NCBI GenBank assembly: GCA_947454155.1 | Contig: CANGIT010000006.1 | Span: 118,194-182,193 of the forward strand | Source: Chitinophagaceae bacterium | GTDB lineage: Bacteria > Bacteroidota > Bacteroidia > Chitinophagales > Chitinophagaceae | Length of the DNA: 64,000 bases | Direction of reading: 5' to 3' | In this document: in pieces, positions 7,946 to 22,900 of the stretch | How the letters are laid out: every line of letters starts with the position of its first letter | How positions within the stretch are numbered: position 1 is the first letter of the stretch | Notes under the pieces: model-generated | Told to the model about the DNA's origin: nothing | The model's database searches: none | What the model saw: the letters and a program-made list of their open reading frames with translations, nothing else | Translations under genes and position numbers: made by a program

Positions 7946-10900
7946 AGATAAATTTCAAAACAATTTTGACATCGTTTGCATTGGTCAATTCTGCATGATA
8001 ATTGCCATGCGTAGTCACCTTGTCCAATTTAATTTCATATCTTCTGTTGGCACCGTCATGATCAATTATTGTGGTCATCAGGCGCTGTCCAAGCGAATTG
8101 TAAATTTTCAATTGGTATTCGCCTGATGCCATATCTGTCATTTGCAACCCCACCTTCTTATCGGCTTTCACCGGATTAGGATATAAGGTGGCTACAGGAA
8201 TATTATCAAACGTTACTCTTGCAATTCGGCTATAGTTTCTTGCTCCTGAAACTTCCACTGCATAAACCCTGTAATAGTTATTACCTGACTTAGTGATTCT
8301 ATCCAACATACTATACGTGTTGATACCTGAGGCAGCTTGTGATCCTAGCGTAACAAAATTTCTGCCATCTACAGATTCTTCAACAATATAATGGTCAATA
8401 TTGGTTTCATTTTCCACCTTCCATGTTACCAACGCATTTCTTTGTTGCTTTTCGGCCTTGATGTCGGTGAATGAAACAGGAACAGGTGTCAGTGGCTTAA
8501 ATACAATTCTGAATCTTGCTGAATCGAACGTAACTGGATTACTACTAATGACACTGAAATTATAAGTAGTCAACCCATCCATGTTCAGATTAATCTCCTG
8601 ATTGTTGTATTTGTCTTGCAAGATTGCCTGTAGGCCATCATGTGGCACATCCGTGAACTTAAATAAAAGCTGATAATTAGTGGAGCGAAATTGTTTTACA
8701 TGATAATATAACGTGTCGTTTACGGTAAGATCTGACCTTCTATTCATGGACAATAAAACGCCTTGATCTTTTATAGAGAAATTCTCATTCAGATTACTTA
8801 ATTTTTTGGCGTCCTCTTGATCGATAGCATTATTGGCATCAGTTGCAAAATAATGTAATGTTCCGTCCACCATTTGATTGGATGTGCTATTCAATGCATA
8901 CAAAGATGTTCGCAAGGTGCCATTCGAAAGATTTATCTCTCTGTTGTGTAATCTGGAACTGTCTATTTTTGAAGGTTCCGTAAATGTAATTGAGCCCACA
9001 CCTCCATTTGTACTTACAATGAAACCAGCGCCCGACGGAATACCCAGCATTTCCGAAGTAATGGTGCCAAAATTGGGATCGGGGAAGCTTCCGCCTCCTG
9101 GACTTATGTTAAAAGAACCATTAGATCCAAATGTAACTACCTGCCATGCACCCAAATTATTGGATAAATAAGGATCCCATAAGTATAATTGATCAGCAAG
9201 GTTTGACTTTAATAATCTTCTGAAATCAACCGGAGATGCATATGGGTTTCCTATACCAACAAATTGGCCATTAGCCGTACCCAAATTATTGAATGAAATG
9301 TTACCGACGTTCAAACTTCCTTTTTCCCTCAATACTGTAGAATCAACAATATCATTAAACCTTGTTTTGGCTCTACTGCCTCTTACAAAAGTCATGTAGG
9401 CTTTTCCTGGTTTAAAATACGAATTGGTACTACCCACCGTGTCCCATGCGTTATTCACTGGGTTGTAAGTTTTAATGGAAGCACCTGTTGTTGATACTGT
9501 GTCAAAACCCAGTGCACCGGTAACAGTGCTCAACTGTGCCAGTGTACCATATCCAACCAATTGGGTGCCATAGCCCGGCCTGGTATTTTGATTGGGTAAT
9601 CCTGCCCCTTCTTGCCATGCCTGTTTGATCGTTTGTGCATTATGTTGCGTTGGCATAGACAGGAATCTCCACGCTTTTCTTTGTGATAAATATCGCTCTG
9701 CCACAACATTACCTGTAATTTGATTACCTAATGTTGTACTGTCATTGGTAACATCCGCAATGATTGCAGTGAGAGTATCTGACGATTTTAAATGCAGTAA
9801 GCTATCACCGGCGGCAAAGGTTGCATTAGCTCTGGCGAACGATAATTTACCTAACAAATTCATCGTTCCTCCCAAGGTCACACTGCTGTTATTGATGATC
9901 AGATTCCTCAGATTGTTATTTTGGAATGCATTGGCTGGGATCGTTTGAGCGGATGAGCCATTCAATTCAATAGTACCATTCTTAGCATTGAATGTACCTG
10001 AGTTGCTAATAGTTCCGGCAATAGCCAGTTTTCCATTAACAGTAATTGATGCGCCTGTTGCAATGGTGATGTTTCTGCATACGGGTGTATTAGTGGTAAT
10101 CACCGGATAGAAAGAACTGACCGGTATCGTTACGTTTGTACTTCCTGTTGGAATACCGCCACACCAGTTGTTGGCATCTTCCCAGTTGGTATTGGAGCCA
10201 ATCCATGAACCTCCCGCATTAACTGTAACAGCAACTGCATTACTATTGATTGGAGTACAACCTGATACAATTGTGTAATAATAGGTGGTGCCAGTTGTGG
10301 CCGTTGGAATCGTTAATGTGGATGAAGTTGAGCCCGAAAGCGGAGTACCTCCGGTGTTGCTGTTTACTGAATTGCTATACCATTGGTAAGTCAAATTACC
10401 TCCTGTTGCCGATACGCTTAATGTTGACAACTCGTTCTGACAAACTGCAGTGGCTGGTGCTACCGGTTGTGCAGTAATTGAAGTATTTCCAATCACTGAC
10501 ACTGGCACTGCTACTGAGGTGTCTTTACCACATGTTCCATTCACCACTACATAATAATAAAGGGTGCTAGCTGCAGAAACAGGCGCTGCAAATGTAGCCG
10601 ATGTTGCTCCAGACAACGGAGCTCCTCCTGAATTGCTATTGCTGACATTACTGTACCATTGATAAGAAATTGCGCCATCTGCCGTTACCGTAAGTGACGG
10701 AGATGTTCCTCCTATACAAATTGAACTTGCAGGAGCCACAGGTTCTGTTGTGATGTGTGCGCCCGGTTTTACTACCCAAACCGCATAATTACTGGAGTCT
10801 GCGCCACAAGGACCATCCACAATCACAAAATAAAGCGTGGTGTCTGTAGAAGGCATATTTGGAGTAAATGTAGGGTTGATGGCACCTACTATCAATGAAT

Positions 10901-13900
10901 CCTGGGTAGATGTATGCACATACCATTGGTATGTTTGTATTGCACCAGTAGCCGCTACCGACAAGGTTGGCATTGTACCTCCGGTGCATATGTTACCACT
11001 CAACGGATCTGTGGTAACTGTAACTTTATTTTGAATAGTTACCTGCGCAGTGGCTGTAGCAGTACATCCCGCTGTTGTTGATGCGGTTAAAGTATAGGTG
11101 GTATTTACAGTTGGGGCAGCTACCACCTCATCCCCGGTGTACGTATTTAATCCGGATGCAAGAGGAGTCCATGCATAAGTAGTTGGATACCTCTTGATAC
11201 CTGAAACTTTGATATTATCAATCAACCAATAATACCCATCATAAGATGAATAAACAAAGCGAACTTTCACATTGCTGTTACCCACATAATCCTGCAAATC
11301 AATACTCGCATTCTCTGTGGTTACCCCATTATCAATATGACTACCGGCAGTTGAGCCCCAATAATCCTGAAGGGTGGTCCAACTGGTTCCACCATTGATT
11401 GAGATATCAACTTCAACCAAATCGTCATAATTAATATCCGACCACAATGAATGCTCAAAACTCAATGTTGCACTATTGTAATTGCTTAAGTTGAAGGATG
11501 GGGAAGTCAATATAGTATTGGTATGGGAAGCTGCACCTCCATCATCGGCATCGGCCATCACAAATTTGCCACCGTCTACAGTAGAAAATTTATCAAACGT
11601 AGGATATCCAGTTGTTTTAGTAAAAGGTGATGTTCTCAAAGCCCAATTGCTTCCGCTTGGAGAAGTTGATGAATGGCTTTCTGTCCAGTTGGTGGTAGCA
11701 TCGTTGAAATTCTCATACAAGGCAATATCTGGTCCTACAACAGAATCACTGCCGGCTCTTAGAATCGTGTTAGAACCTAAACACAATGAACTGCTGCTAG
11801 GCGTTACCGATACAGAACTTGGTTTGGTGTTGATCGTCACCACTACCCCTTTTGATCTTGGGCTAGAGCATCCATTGCTGATGGCAAACACAGTGTAAAC
11901 GCCTGTTCCCACACCTCCTATCGTATAGGCAGATGAGTTGGCGCCATCAATAGGATCGCTGTCTAAATACCATTGGTAAATAGGAGAAGTTCCATTGGTT
12001 GTGGCGTTCAAGGTAACTGTTGATGGATCGCAAACCGCTATTGGACTGGTTTGTGTGATATTGATGGTGGGCAGAGGCTTAATGGTAACAGTTACCGAAT
12101 TTGTTGTAGTCGTTAGACAGAAAGATGCATTGGTAGCGATTACCGTGTAAGTACCGGCTTCATCAATCACACCAAAATCCAGTGCGGCTCCTGTTCCCTG
12201 AACAGCGCTGCCAAAATTGGTAACAGCATTTTGTACCAATTGATAACTAACGCCAATTTGTGAGCCCGATAAGCCAATATGTATTCCACTTCCACCTGCA
12301 CAGAAAGAACCTCCTCCGGTTACAGTGAAATTGGTGGGTGTAGCATTGGCCGAAATCGTGACATATGATGAAGAGTCAGGAGTACATCCTCCGTTTTGCA
12401 CATAAGCGCGATAACGCACTTTGTTGGGAGCAGCCACTGTATAAGCATAAGATGTTAGTCCACTCGTACTTGCAATCAATGTCCAAGGGCCTGCATTGGT
12501 AGATGAATACCAACCCGAAACGTTACCTGTGTTTCCTGTAAGTGATACTGTACCTGTTGCCGTTCCGCAAACACTGGCATTTGAACTTACCGTACCTCCC
12601 ACCGAAGCAGCATTTACGGTAACTATTGCAGTTTTTGTACAACCATTACGATCTGTATAAGTGATTGTTGTTGGGCCTGCAGTAACCCCTGTAACCAATC
12701 CTGTAGCATTGATGGTGGCTACAGACGGGTTAGATGAAACCCATGTGAATGGGGCGGCAGCACTGTCGGCGGTAAGTTGGGTTGTTCCATTCGGACAAAT
12801 GGTTAGCCCTCCTGATATTACAGGCAGTGCATAGGTTTTTATTTTTGCCGAATCGAGCATGGAAACAGCACAATTCGTTGTTGCGTTTTGAGCCCTAACA
12901 TAATAGGAACCTACAGGTATAAAGTTTCCAAAACTGATAGGGAAACCAGTGCCGGATACCGTAGCTAAAATTGTTGCACTCGGGTTTAAATACAAATTGT
13001 AAGTAACGCCCACTTGCGAGTTGCTGAGTCCTATGCTTTGACCTGAACCACCAGCACAATAGGCTCCATTTCCAGTTACTGTAAGATTGTAACGGGTAGG
13101 CAGAGGATTTACTGTTACAATGAAAGTTTTATAACATCCACCGGTAGCTGTATAGGTAATACTACCCGTACCGGCAGTCAATCCGGTTAATGTGGTTGTA
13201 GTTGATGCTGCATTTACAACCGAAGCCACAGTTGTGTTGGTAGATAACCAGGGAGTGCTTGAAGTTAATGCCGCATTAGTTCCGGATCCTGTTAATGTAA
13301 TACTGTTGGCGGCGCCTTCGCAAATTGATAAGCTATTGCCCACGGCAGTTGAATTGTAAGTGACCGTAGGATTGGCATTGACCGTTACTGCGGCTGTTGT
13401 AGAACAGCCATCTGTATTGGTGTAATTAATGGTCACAGGACCCGCAGCAACACCCAAAACTTGACCATTGCTGTTTACCGCGGCTGTAGCCGGAGTTACA
13501 GACGACCAAACAGGTGTATTGGTACCCGTACCCGCCGTTGCACCCGGCGAGAGATTTAATGTAGCACCAACACATACTGAACCTCCAGTAACTGAAGGGA
13601 AGGCATTGATGGTAGCCGTAACGGGCGTACGCGTTGGAGATGTACATCCGGAAGCATTTTTAGCCTGTACATAATAAACAGTGGTTACTGAAATAGTTGG
13701 AGTATATGTATTACTGTTGGCTTGTAACAATGTTCCTCCTGTTGGAGCAGAATACCAGTCTATGGTTTCGCCTGGTCCTGGTGTTGCGGTTAATGGAACG
13801 GAAGCCGGAGAACCCGGACCTCCGCATCTAGCCGCTCCGGTTACAGCAGGCGCTGCCGGCTGCGCATTGACAGTAACATCTACATAATTTGAACAACCCT

Positions 13901-16900
13901 GGTTGCTGGTAAATGTGATTCGTATGGGCGTACCTGCCGCAATACCCGTTACAGTACCTGTAGTAGTACCGGATACAGTGGCAAGCGAAGGTGTATTGCT
14001 TACCCAAGGACTGGCCAATGCAGGCAATGTAGATGGAGTGATAGACAGCGTTCCTCCCACACATAAAGAGGTGGATGCCGATGTTAATGTAGGTTTGGGA
14101 TTTACAGTAACAGTGGCGGTATCTGAATATTGACTACCTCCACATGCAGATGAATTTACTAAAGCAATATACTTTGAAGTGGTTTGAATGTTGGTGTAAT
14201 TGATAGAGTTTGCGGTTATAGCAGTGTCTCTCCAAGTGAGTCCATTATCGTTAGTATATCTCCAGTTTACTACTGTTCCAGAAGCTCCAACCAGATTTAA
14301 TGTTCCACTTGCCCCTTGGCAAACCGTTGTATCAGGCAATACCCTGCCGGCAAATGAACCTAAATTAAATTCATCGGCGCCGATGTCTGGTCCGTTGGTT
14401 GGCGCCAATCCATTTGAACGAACGTCCGCATCAATATCATCGGGTACAGATGCAACATAAGTTCCTGCGTTTGAAATACCGGTTACCCCACAGAGCATAT
14501 GCAGATCATAAGCATTGTTTACAAATGAGGGTTGTACATTTTTTGATGCATTCTCTCTTGTTGGGCCCAAATTGCTGGTTAATGCAGCTAATGTTGTGTA
14601 AGCAGTTATACCTTCAACATACAATGCACCATTAGGAACATAAAAATCATTATTGTTTGAATTTGTTGAATAATTGGCTAAAGCACTAGCAGCACTTCTT
14701 TTTAATCCCGCAACAATTGCTCCTGTACCAACTGGCGTAGATTCATTCACCAAAATATTATTTCTTAAATCTAACTGAGTTGTTGTAGATGATGTTGCAC
14801 TTGCAAGATGTTGAATTGCCGTAGAACCAAAAGCCGTGGCATTAGTTCCTTTAATGTAAATAGAGTTGTGATAAACATTAATATTTGATGTTGCATTGGT
14901 ACTGCCAATATCTATCCCTCTTATAGCATCCAGATTATTTACAACATTAGCACCAGCAGGAGCAAATGCTAGTGAAAAGTCGATAGAAATCATGTTGTTG
15001 TTAATATTAACATTAAGGTTTGACGCACCACCTTGGCTGATACCATAAGCTTGAGATGTAGCTCCCTTGCCGGGGAAAATTCTGCTTATTTTGTTCTTAA
15101 AAATAGTTGAAGATCCTGTTGAAGTATAGATCCCCATTATTTTACAAGTATATTCTGTGTTTGTGTAAATACTATCAATAATGTTATTGAAAATATTTTT
15201 TGTTGTACCTGCAGAGGATATAGCTCTAATGGCTACTATATTATGCAATATATTAGATGCTGTTACAGGGCTATTGGATGAATTGATGTAAAAATTACTG
15301 AAAGTATTGTTGAAGATGCTATCATTAGTAGTAGAAGTACTGTTGTATCCATACAGATTTAAAGGGATGTTTGTACCTCCATTGATATTGGCGTAATTTT
15401 TTGAGCACTTGTTGTTACTCACTACTATATTTCCTCCTGAAGAATAAATACCACTAAGTGTAAAAGCAAAAGTTGTACCTGCAGTAATATTAAATGAGTT
15501 GTCATTAATATAATTACTTGCAATTATTGTTTTTGTACTTAACCCAGTGTTGATAAAATAGGGTGTAGCCGCTGCCGTTACTGTACTAATTACTTTCGAA
15601 TTTGAAATTAGATTATTGTTTGAAATAGTAGAAAGAGCATTAGTGCCTAGGGTTGTAGCTCCTGCACTAATCAAAGAATATGGTTTTTCGTTTGCAGTAG
15701 TGACAGTATTACTTTTTATCGTGTTGTTACTAATAAACAATGTATTACTGTTACCTCCATTGTATATTCCTCTGAACTCACCACTGCCGGTATAATTAAA
15801 CCCAATAATATTATTGCCATTTATGTTGATGTTCACACATGTAGCCGAGTTATTGATAGCCCCAAAAAGAGTTGAACTGGAACTTCCTGAGATATTATTG
15901 TTGATGATATTAATGGTGTTTGAAGTAGTAGCCGTGCTATTTCCGCCTATTGCGTTATTGATACCATAAGCCTCACTAAGAGTAGAACTTGAAAGTAGTT
16001 TAATAGTATTTGCATTGATTGTAAGATTCGCTCTATCTCCCGAAACACCTCTAATGCCATGGATTAGTCCAGTTGCGGCAGTACCTCCCAATGAATTGTC
16101 TATCGTATTGTAAGACACATTCAAATTCCACTGAGCAGTAGCCTTGATACCGTAGGCTTCAGCAGTTCCCGTTCCTGCAAAATTCTTAATAATATTTCCG
16201 GTTGAAATATTCGATCCACCAACATCGTTTCCATAATCGCCATCTGCCTGTGTGGTTGAAGCTGTTGGAGATGCATAGCCGGTTAACACAATACCATTGT
16301 AACAATTCTGTATGGTGTTGCTGTAAAATTTATTGAAAGAGTTACTGGCAGATGCACTACCTGTAGTAGGTAATGTATTGGCAGTGGTTACCGTACCGCT
16401 GTTGACCAAAATACCGGTAGAACCATTTGGCATGGTATTGTTGGGTGCATTGGCCACAAGATTTTCCACATTATTATTCTTGTTCAGGGTGATATTACAA
16501 TTCTTGATGGTATTGTTCTGTGCACCATCAGATTTAAATCTAAACAAACCAAAACCATACTCCATGTAATTCGTAGCGTTATTGTCTTTCAAATCAACAC
16601 TATCGATGGTAACATAATCGATACCATTTAATGCCCACATACCATCAGGCGTTGAAGAATATGTTGTACCAGCACCATTGGTATACGCCCATAATAATGG
16701 ATTGGCACCGGTACCTGTTTTACGGAAGGTAATACTATTAGTGGCTGACTGGGTATTGAGAGCGGGAGTTGTGTTAAACCCATTTCTTGTAGAAGGCAGT
16801 GTATCAGAACCCAAATCTAACCTGCCTGTTAAATATTCATTGAAATCGGCGCTAGCGTTAAACACCACATTACCACTGATACTGCGCTTATTGAGGGCAT

Positions 16901-19900
16901 CTACCGCTTTGGTATAACTGATGAAATTACTGCAGCTGGCCTGAGTAATTACGGCATTGTTAAGCGTTACTGCATTGTTGGTAACAAACTGGGTGGGATT
17001 TGTAATGCTCTGCACCACTGTACCTGCGGGCACACTACCTGTAGCCAAGGGCGAAGTGACGGCAATCTCTCTGCCGGCCACCAAACCTGCGGTGCTGTTA
17101 CAAGTAACAGTTGTTGAGGCCGTAGCATTGGCCCCCGTAGCCGCCACGGCACCAATAGTATATACACCTGACAAAGCCAGATCATATTGATTGGCATTGG
17201 TTGAAGGGGATGGCACTGAAGTGGTACTACAACCACCAGTATTGGTTACAGTTACCTGAAATGTATTGTTGGTAGTTGTATAATAAGCCTGTGAGGTACC
17301 TCCAAAACTTGCAGGGATAGATTGATATGTGGTACCATTAAAAAATGCCCATTGATAATTGGTAATGGTTCCAGCACTTGTGCTGGCCACAGCGGTTAAA
17401 CCTACCGGAGAACAGGTACCCGGTATAATGGAAATAGACACACTGGGTTTAGGCTTGGTTTGTTGTGGAGCAGCGCTAGCTGTTGCAGGGTTAGGTGTAG
17501 CACAACTTTGCGTTGAAGACGGTATCACAGATACAGATACCACATCGCCTGCTGCAGGTACATATGTATAATATGGATTGTTGTTGTTGTTGACAGGTAT
17601 GGTATTTACAAAGAACTGATAACTGTGCGTGCCACTAAGGTTAGTGGTTGCCGTATATCTTACCGTATCCCCTTCGCAAGAGGGTTGAGCCGATGGTGTA
17701 AGTGTGATATTAAATGCCTGCCCTTGCACACTCATGGTTAACTGATTGGAGGTTATTGTAGCGGCAGGTGAAATACAAGAAGAAATATTGGAAGTCAATA
17801 AACACTTGACAATGCTGTTGTTGGCTAAAGCATTTGTGGTATAGCTTGGGCTATTGGTACCCACAGTACTCCAACTTGTACCTCCATCGGTGCTATATTG
17901 CCATTGATAGCTTGCACCAGGGCCTCCATTGGTGGCATTGGCGGTAAAAGTGACTGTAGTACCCGGACATATGATGGTTCCTACATTAGAGGCGATGACA
18001 ACTGCTGCATTATAAGTGGTATCCACCCTAACTGACAAAGTAGAATCCCATGCTGCTATAGGTGAATGGCAAGCCCCATCAGTAGGAATCATCTTTACTT
18101 TCACCCTAAAAGTACCCACATTAGGAAAGGAATAGTTAAGCACGGAAGAAAGACCAGGACCTTGTACTGAGGTGTTGCCTACAAAGAACTGATAGTTGGG
18201 ATTGGCTCCGCCATTTATTTGTGTGGTATTGAATGTTACCGGCGTATTTTGACAAACAATAGTAGCCGGTGAAGCGAAACTAACTGAAGTGGCTAGAGAT
18301 GGCAACAAAGACATGGTAATGATGTTGCTGGTAGCCGGTTGGTTAGGGTTGCAAGAGTAGTTATTGTTGTTCAACACACATTTCACCTGATCACCGTTGG
18401 CCAAAGTGGAGCTGGTAAAGGTGGAAGATGTTCCTGATTGCACAATATTGTTTACATACCATTGGTAAATCACCAGTGTAGGAACAGTACCCGAATACGT
18501 TGGAGTAGCTGTAAATGTAATGGGCGTACCGGTACATACAGAAGCTCCTGAAGGATTGGCCGTTATACTTACACTAACTGTATTGTTATTTACCGTTAAT
18601 GTTGAAGTGGCTGTGCGGGTACAACCCTGTGGCGAAGTGGCCGTTGCGGTATACACTACAGTGCCGGAAGTTAAAGGCTTCGCATACACTAGCCAGTTAT
18701 CTTGGCCGGCAATATAAGGAGATGTTGCGGCTGCATCACGATAAAGATCGGTCACCGGCGACCAGGTAACTGCGGCCCAGGTACCATCGGGCATCGCTCC
18801 GCCCGGCACTGATAATTGCGTAATAGTAGGCGATGAACAAACAATTGCAGAAACCGGACTAATTAATAAATCGCTCGGCAACGCATTTACAGTTACATCC
18901 ACATTAGCTACGTTTACGCAACCAGTTACGTTGTCGGTACCTGTTACAATGTAAGTGACATTCACTGAGTTTTGAGAAGTGGATGTATTGACGGGAGACA
19001 CAGCAACAGTGGCTCCGCTTAAATTACCAGGCGTCCAGGTATAGGTATACCCTGCATTGGCAGAAGATGCGGTTAATGAGGTACTGCTGCCGGAACAAAC
19101 AGGAGCCGGAGAATTGAGCGAGATGGCCGGAGGAGGTGTAACCGTAGCCACAACACCTCTCCTTCCACTTTCGCATCCGGTTCTGATTTTTAAATTATAG
19201 AAGAAATAATAATAAGCAGTGGTATTGGAAGTTCCAATCCAGCTACCGGTAACCCTTAATGAGTTAGACGGAGAGATATAAGGATAAGTGAGTGTTGAGG
19301 CCACGTTATCGCGTACTAAACCGGTGATACCGGTGTAATCTTTCACGACCAAATGATAACCCGAACCAACCGGCACGGAGAAGCCAAGAGGAACCATCAC
19401 AGGCGTTGTAGATCCTGAACCCGAAACTGCAATGGCGCCGGTACTGGCCAATTCTGTTCCTGCAGCGTTTTGTAAAGCGATGGTGACTGTACCGGTTCCT
19501 ACCGGATAAATTCTTGCAGAGTCGAGCAACAGATATCTGTTGGCATCAAACTCTAACCCATAGTTAGTGGTAATGAAATTGGTTGTAGCCGTTGGTGTTG
19601 ATTTTCCTGCTGCTTCCGAAATACCCGTTGTAAAAGCAGCCGCATAATAAGTGGTATTTGTGTTAATGGTAGGCGTTGTAAATGTATTACCTGTGCCCAA
19701 TAAATTGCCACCTGATGCCGCACTGTACCAGTTGACCACAGCTCCGGAAGATGCAGCTCCAGTCAAATTAACGGTACCAACGCCACAACGGCTTCCCCCT
19801 GCATAGCTGTTCAATGTGGGTGATGCATTTACTTGCACTTGCACAGGTACAGAAGTTGCTGTAAAATCCTGAGTTTGGCAATATAAAACGCATTGATACC

Positions 19901-22900
19901 ATGTAGTGGCGCTTAGCGCCGGAGTTGAAAAAGTAGGTGATGTAGCCGAAGCAATATTAGTCCAACCTCCGGTACCTGTTGATGAACTTTGCCATTGATA
20001 AGTCACCCCTAATGCAATGTTATTACTTGAAAGAGAAAGATTAGTAGCCTCTCCAGAACACAATACGTTTGGATTGGCTAATGCATTACCCGGTGTTGTA
20101 TTGGTTGAGTTACATTGAGGTGGATTGTAACAAGTAACGGTAGCATCCCAACCTGAAGAAACTACAGTAAGGTTGGAATGAAACACAAATGTGAGCGCTC
20201 CATTGGCAGCTGTAGAAGTTACCTGACCGGGAGATGTTGCAGAATAGGCGCCCAATAATGGAGCCGCTGTACTGTTTCCGTTATAGATATATAATGTGTC
20301 GAATCCTGATTGAAGTGAGAAAGAGTTAAAAGTAACTCTGATGAAATTACCGGCAGTAGCTGGGTTGATGGTAAACGTTCTGTCTTCTCGATTACTGTAG
20401 TTGCCGGTACTTCCACCACTGTCGTAAAAACCGGCATTACAGGTAGTGATAGCACCCGACTGAGGCATATTGATACAACTGTTGTCGTTGGTAATGGAAA
20501 TAGGAGTTGATGTTGCGGCAGTGGCGCTATTGCCTCCGCAAATCACCTTACATTGGTACCATGTGGTAGTTGTCAGTCCGGTGACATTGTATGTTGGGTT
20601 AGCATTGATTCCTGAACAAGGATTCCAGGGGCCAGTAGCAGACGGGCCTTGCTGCCATAAATAAGTTACCCCGGATCCGGGAATAGCATATTGCAATGAC
20701 AGCGATGCAGAGGCACCTACACAAAGCGAACTACTGGTGGTAACCGTATTACCCGGACTCAATGGCGCAGAACAAGGCGGCGGCGTATAGCATGAAATAG
20801 TGGCATCCCATCCAGAATAATTAACAGAGAAATCCGAGTGAAACACCACCGTTAAAGATCCATCTGCAGCAGTTGAGGTGATGGTTCCGGGATTGGTTGT
20901 AAATGTACCCAGCAATGGAGAGCCGGTACTGTTGCCATTATAAAATTTAATATTATCGCAGCAAGTCTCAATCTGAAAACTATTGAATGTAAGGCTGATA
21001 TATGCGCCTGTAGTACCGGGATAAAAAGTGATGGTATCATTCTCATTATCACCATAGTTTCCTGGGCTATCACCAGTGTCATAAAAATGACCCAAGCAAG
21101 TGGTCACTGTGGCTGAGGTATTTCTTGGCATAATCACCGGAGCAGGACAAGAGGTGCCAGAAATGGCAACCGTGCTGGTTGTAGTACTAATTCCACTATT
21201 GGTACAAGTAACCACACAATAAAACCAATTCAGCCCATTGATCACAGGATTAATAGTTGCGGTATTGGCACCGGTTCCACTGTATGGTACAAACCCTGAC
21301 GTAGGTGAAGATGTGGAAGCAAACCATTGGTAAGTGATCCCCGGCCCCATGTTGGTATTGGTGATCGATAATGCAGTTGCGTCTCCGTTACATACCGAGG
21401 TAGCGGTAGCGTTGATAGGCCCGGGAGCCGGTGTGCCAGAACAAGGTGATTGACACGAAATAGTAGCATCCCAACCGGATTTTACCACACTAAAATCTGA
21501 ATAAAAAACGAAAGTCAAAGAGCCGTCAGGTGCTGTAGAAGTAATGGTACCTGGATTAGAATTGTAAGTACTAATTAAAGGAGCGGCAGTACTGTTACCA
21601 TTATAAATTTTAAGGTTATCGCAACATGTTTCAACATTGAAAGAATTAAAAACCACTCTTACTGCACTACCAGGCGTACTTGGATTAATAGTCAAAGTAG
21701 AATTTTGCAAATTGGCATAATCTCCACTTCCCCCCATATCATAAAACGTACCGCTACAAGCGTTGACACTGGCAACATTAGTACCGGAAGGCATGTAGAT
21801 ACAAGTGGGATCATAAATAACCTGAACCGGGTTTGTATTTAACACGGCTCCATTGCCCGTACATGTAACCACGCATTTGTACCAAGTGGTGGTGGTAATA
21901 TTGGTAGCTGTATATGTAGGAGTATTATTAATATTGGGACAAGCAGACCATGGACCTGAAATAGAAGAAGCTTGCTGCCAGACATAACTTACGCCGGTAA
22001 ACCCTTGTGACATTGATAAGTTGGTGGAACCACCTGCATTGACGCAAATAGTGCTGTTGCTACTCAAGGTAATGACCGATTGTGCACTAAAATTAGATAC
22101 AGTTGTGCATGATGCAGGCGGCGTAAAAGTATAGATTTGACCAGTTTGTGGTTTAGTTGAAATATTCGTAGTGTTTGCAGTATTACTTGCGGTAGGACTA
22201 TTGCTTGAATTGTTAAGTGACAAATAAACACCATTGGCAGAAGCGATACCAATTGAGGCCGACCCTCCATTGACATTGGCAGTGCCTTGGTTGTACACAA
22301 AGTCTATTCTTCCAAAATTTGCCCCTGATGGCGCTTCGTATAAAATGACTTGAAAAGAAATGACATTAGCAGAAGAAATATAATTCCATTTGATACCGGA
22401 ATATTGTATGATGAAAACTCTGTTGGGTGCCGAACCACCAAGTGAGTAAGATACATTCGAACCTGCTGTTACTGTTGATAAATCATCCCATAATGGCGCC
22501 AATAATGGATATACAATGGGAGCTCCTGCGTTGAATGAATTTGTCCATGTAGTACCTGTAATATTGTTGTTGTTAGTAGCGTTACCTAAAGTAATAAATC
22601 CATTTGAACCTATATTCACTCTGTCATAGTTCGTACCTGCAAAATTAAATGGGAACCCAATCAATACACCATTTGCCGCACCTTCGTCATCAGCAGTAAA
22701 ATTAGTAGATGTTGGCGTTAGTGTTACGTTTGTACCAGTGATTGGTGAGTAGGTCCCTACGCTTGGGTTCATGGTATACTGCGCAGCCGTTTGTGCAGAC
22801 ACCTCTCCTCCACCCATCAAAAACAACAGCGATGTGCAGATGGCGAACATTACAATGAAACGCATTCTTAGCGAACTAAAAAGGCTACGGAATGTAGATG

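Noticed and set aside
11482..11898. Plus-strand frame of 138 codons
   Set aside because: It is opposite the jelly-roll part of the intact 4994-aa gene, with no start context, signal peptide or recognisable domain.
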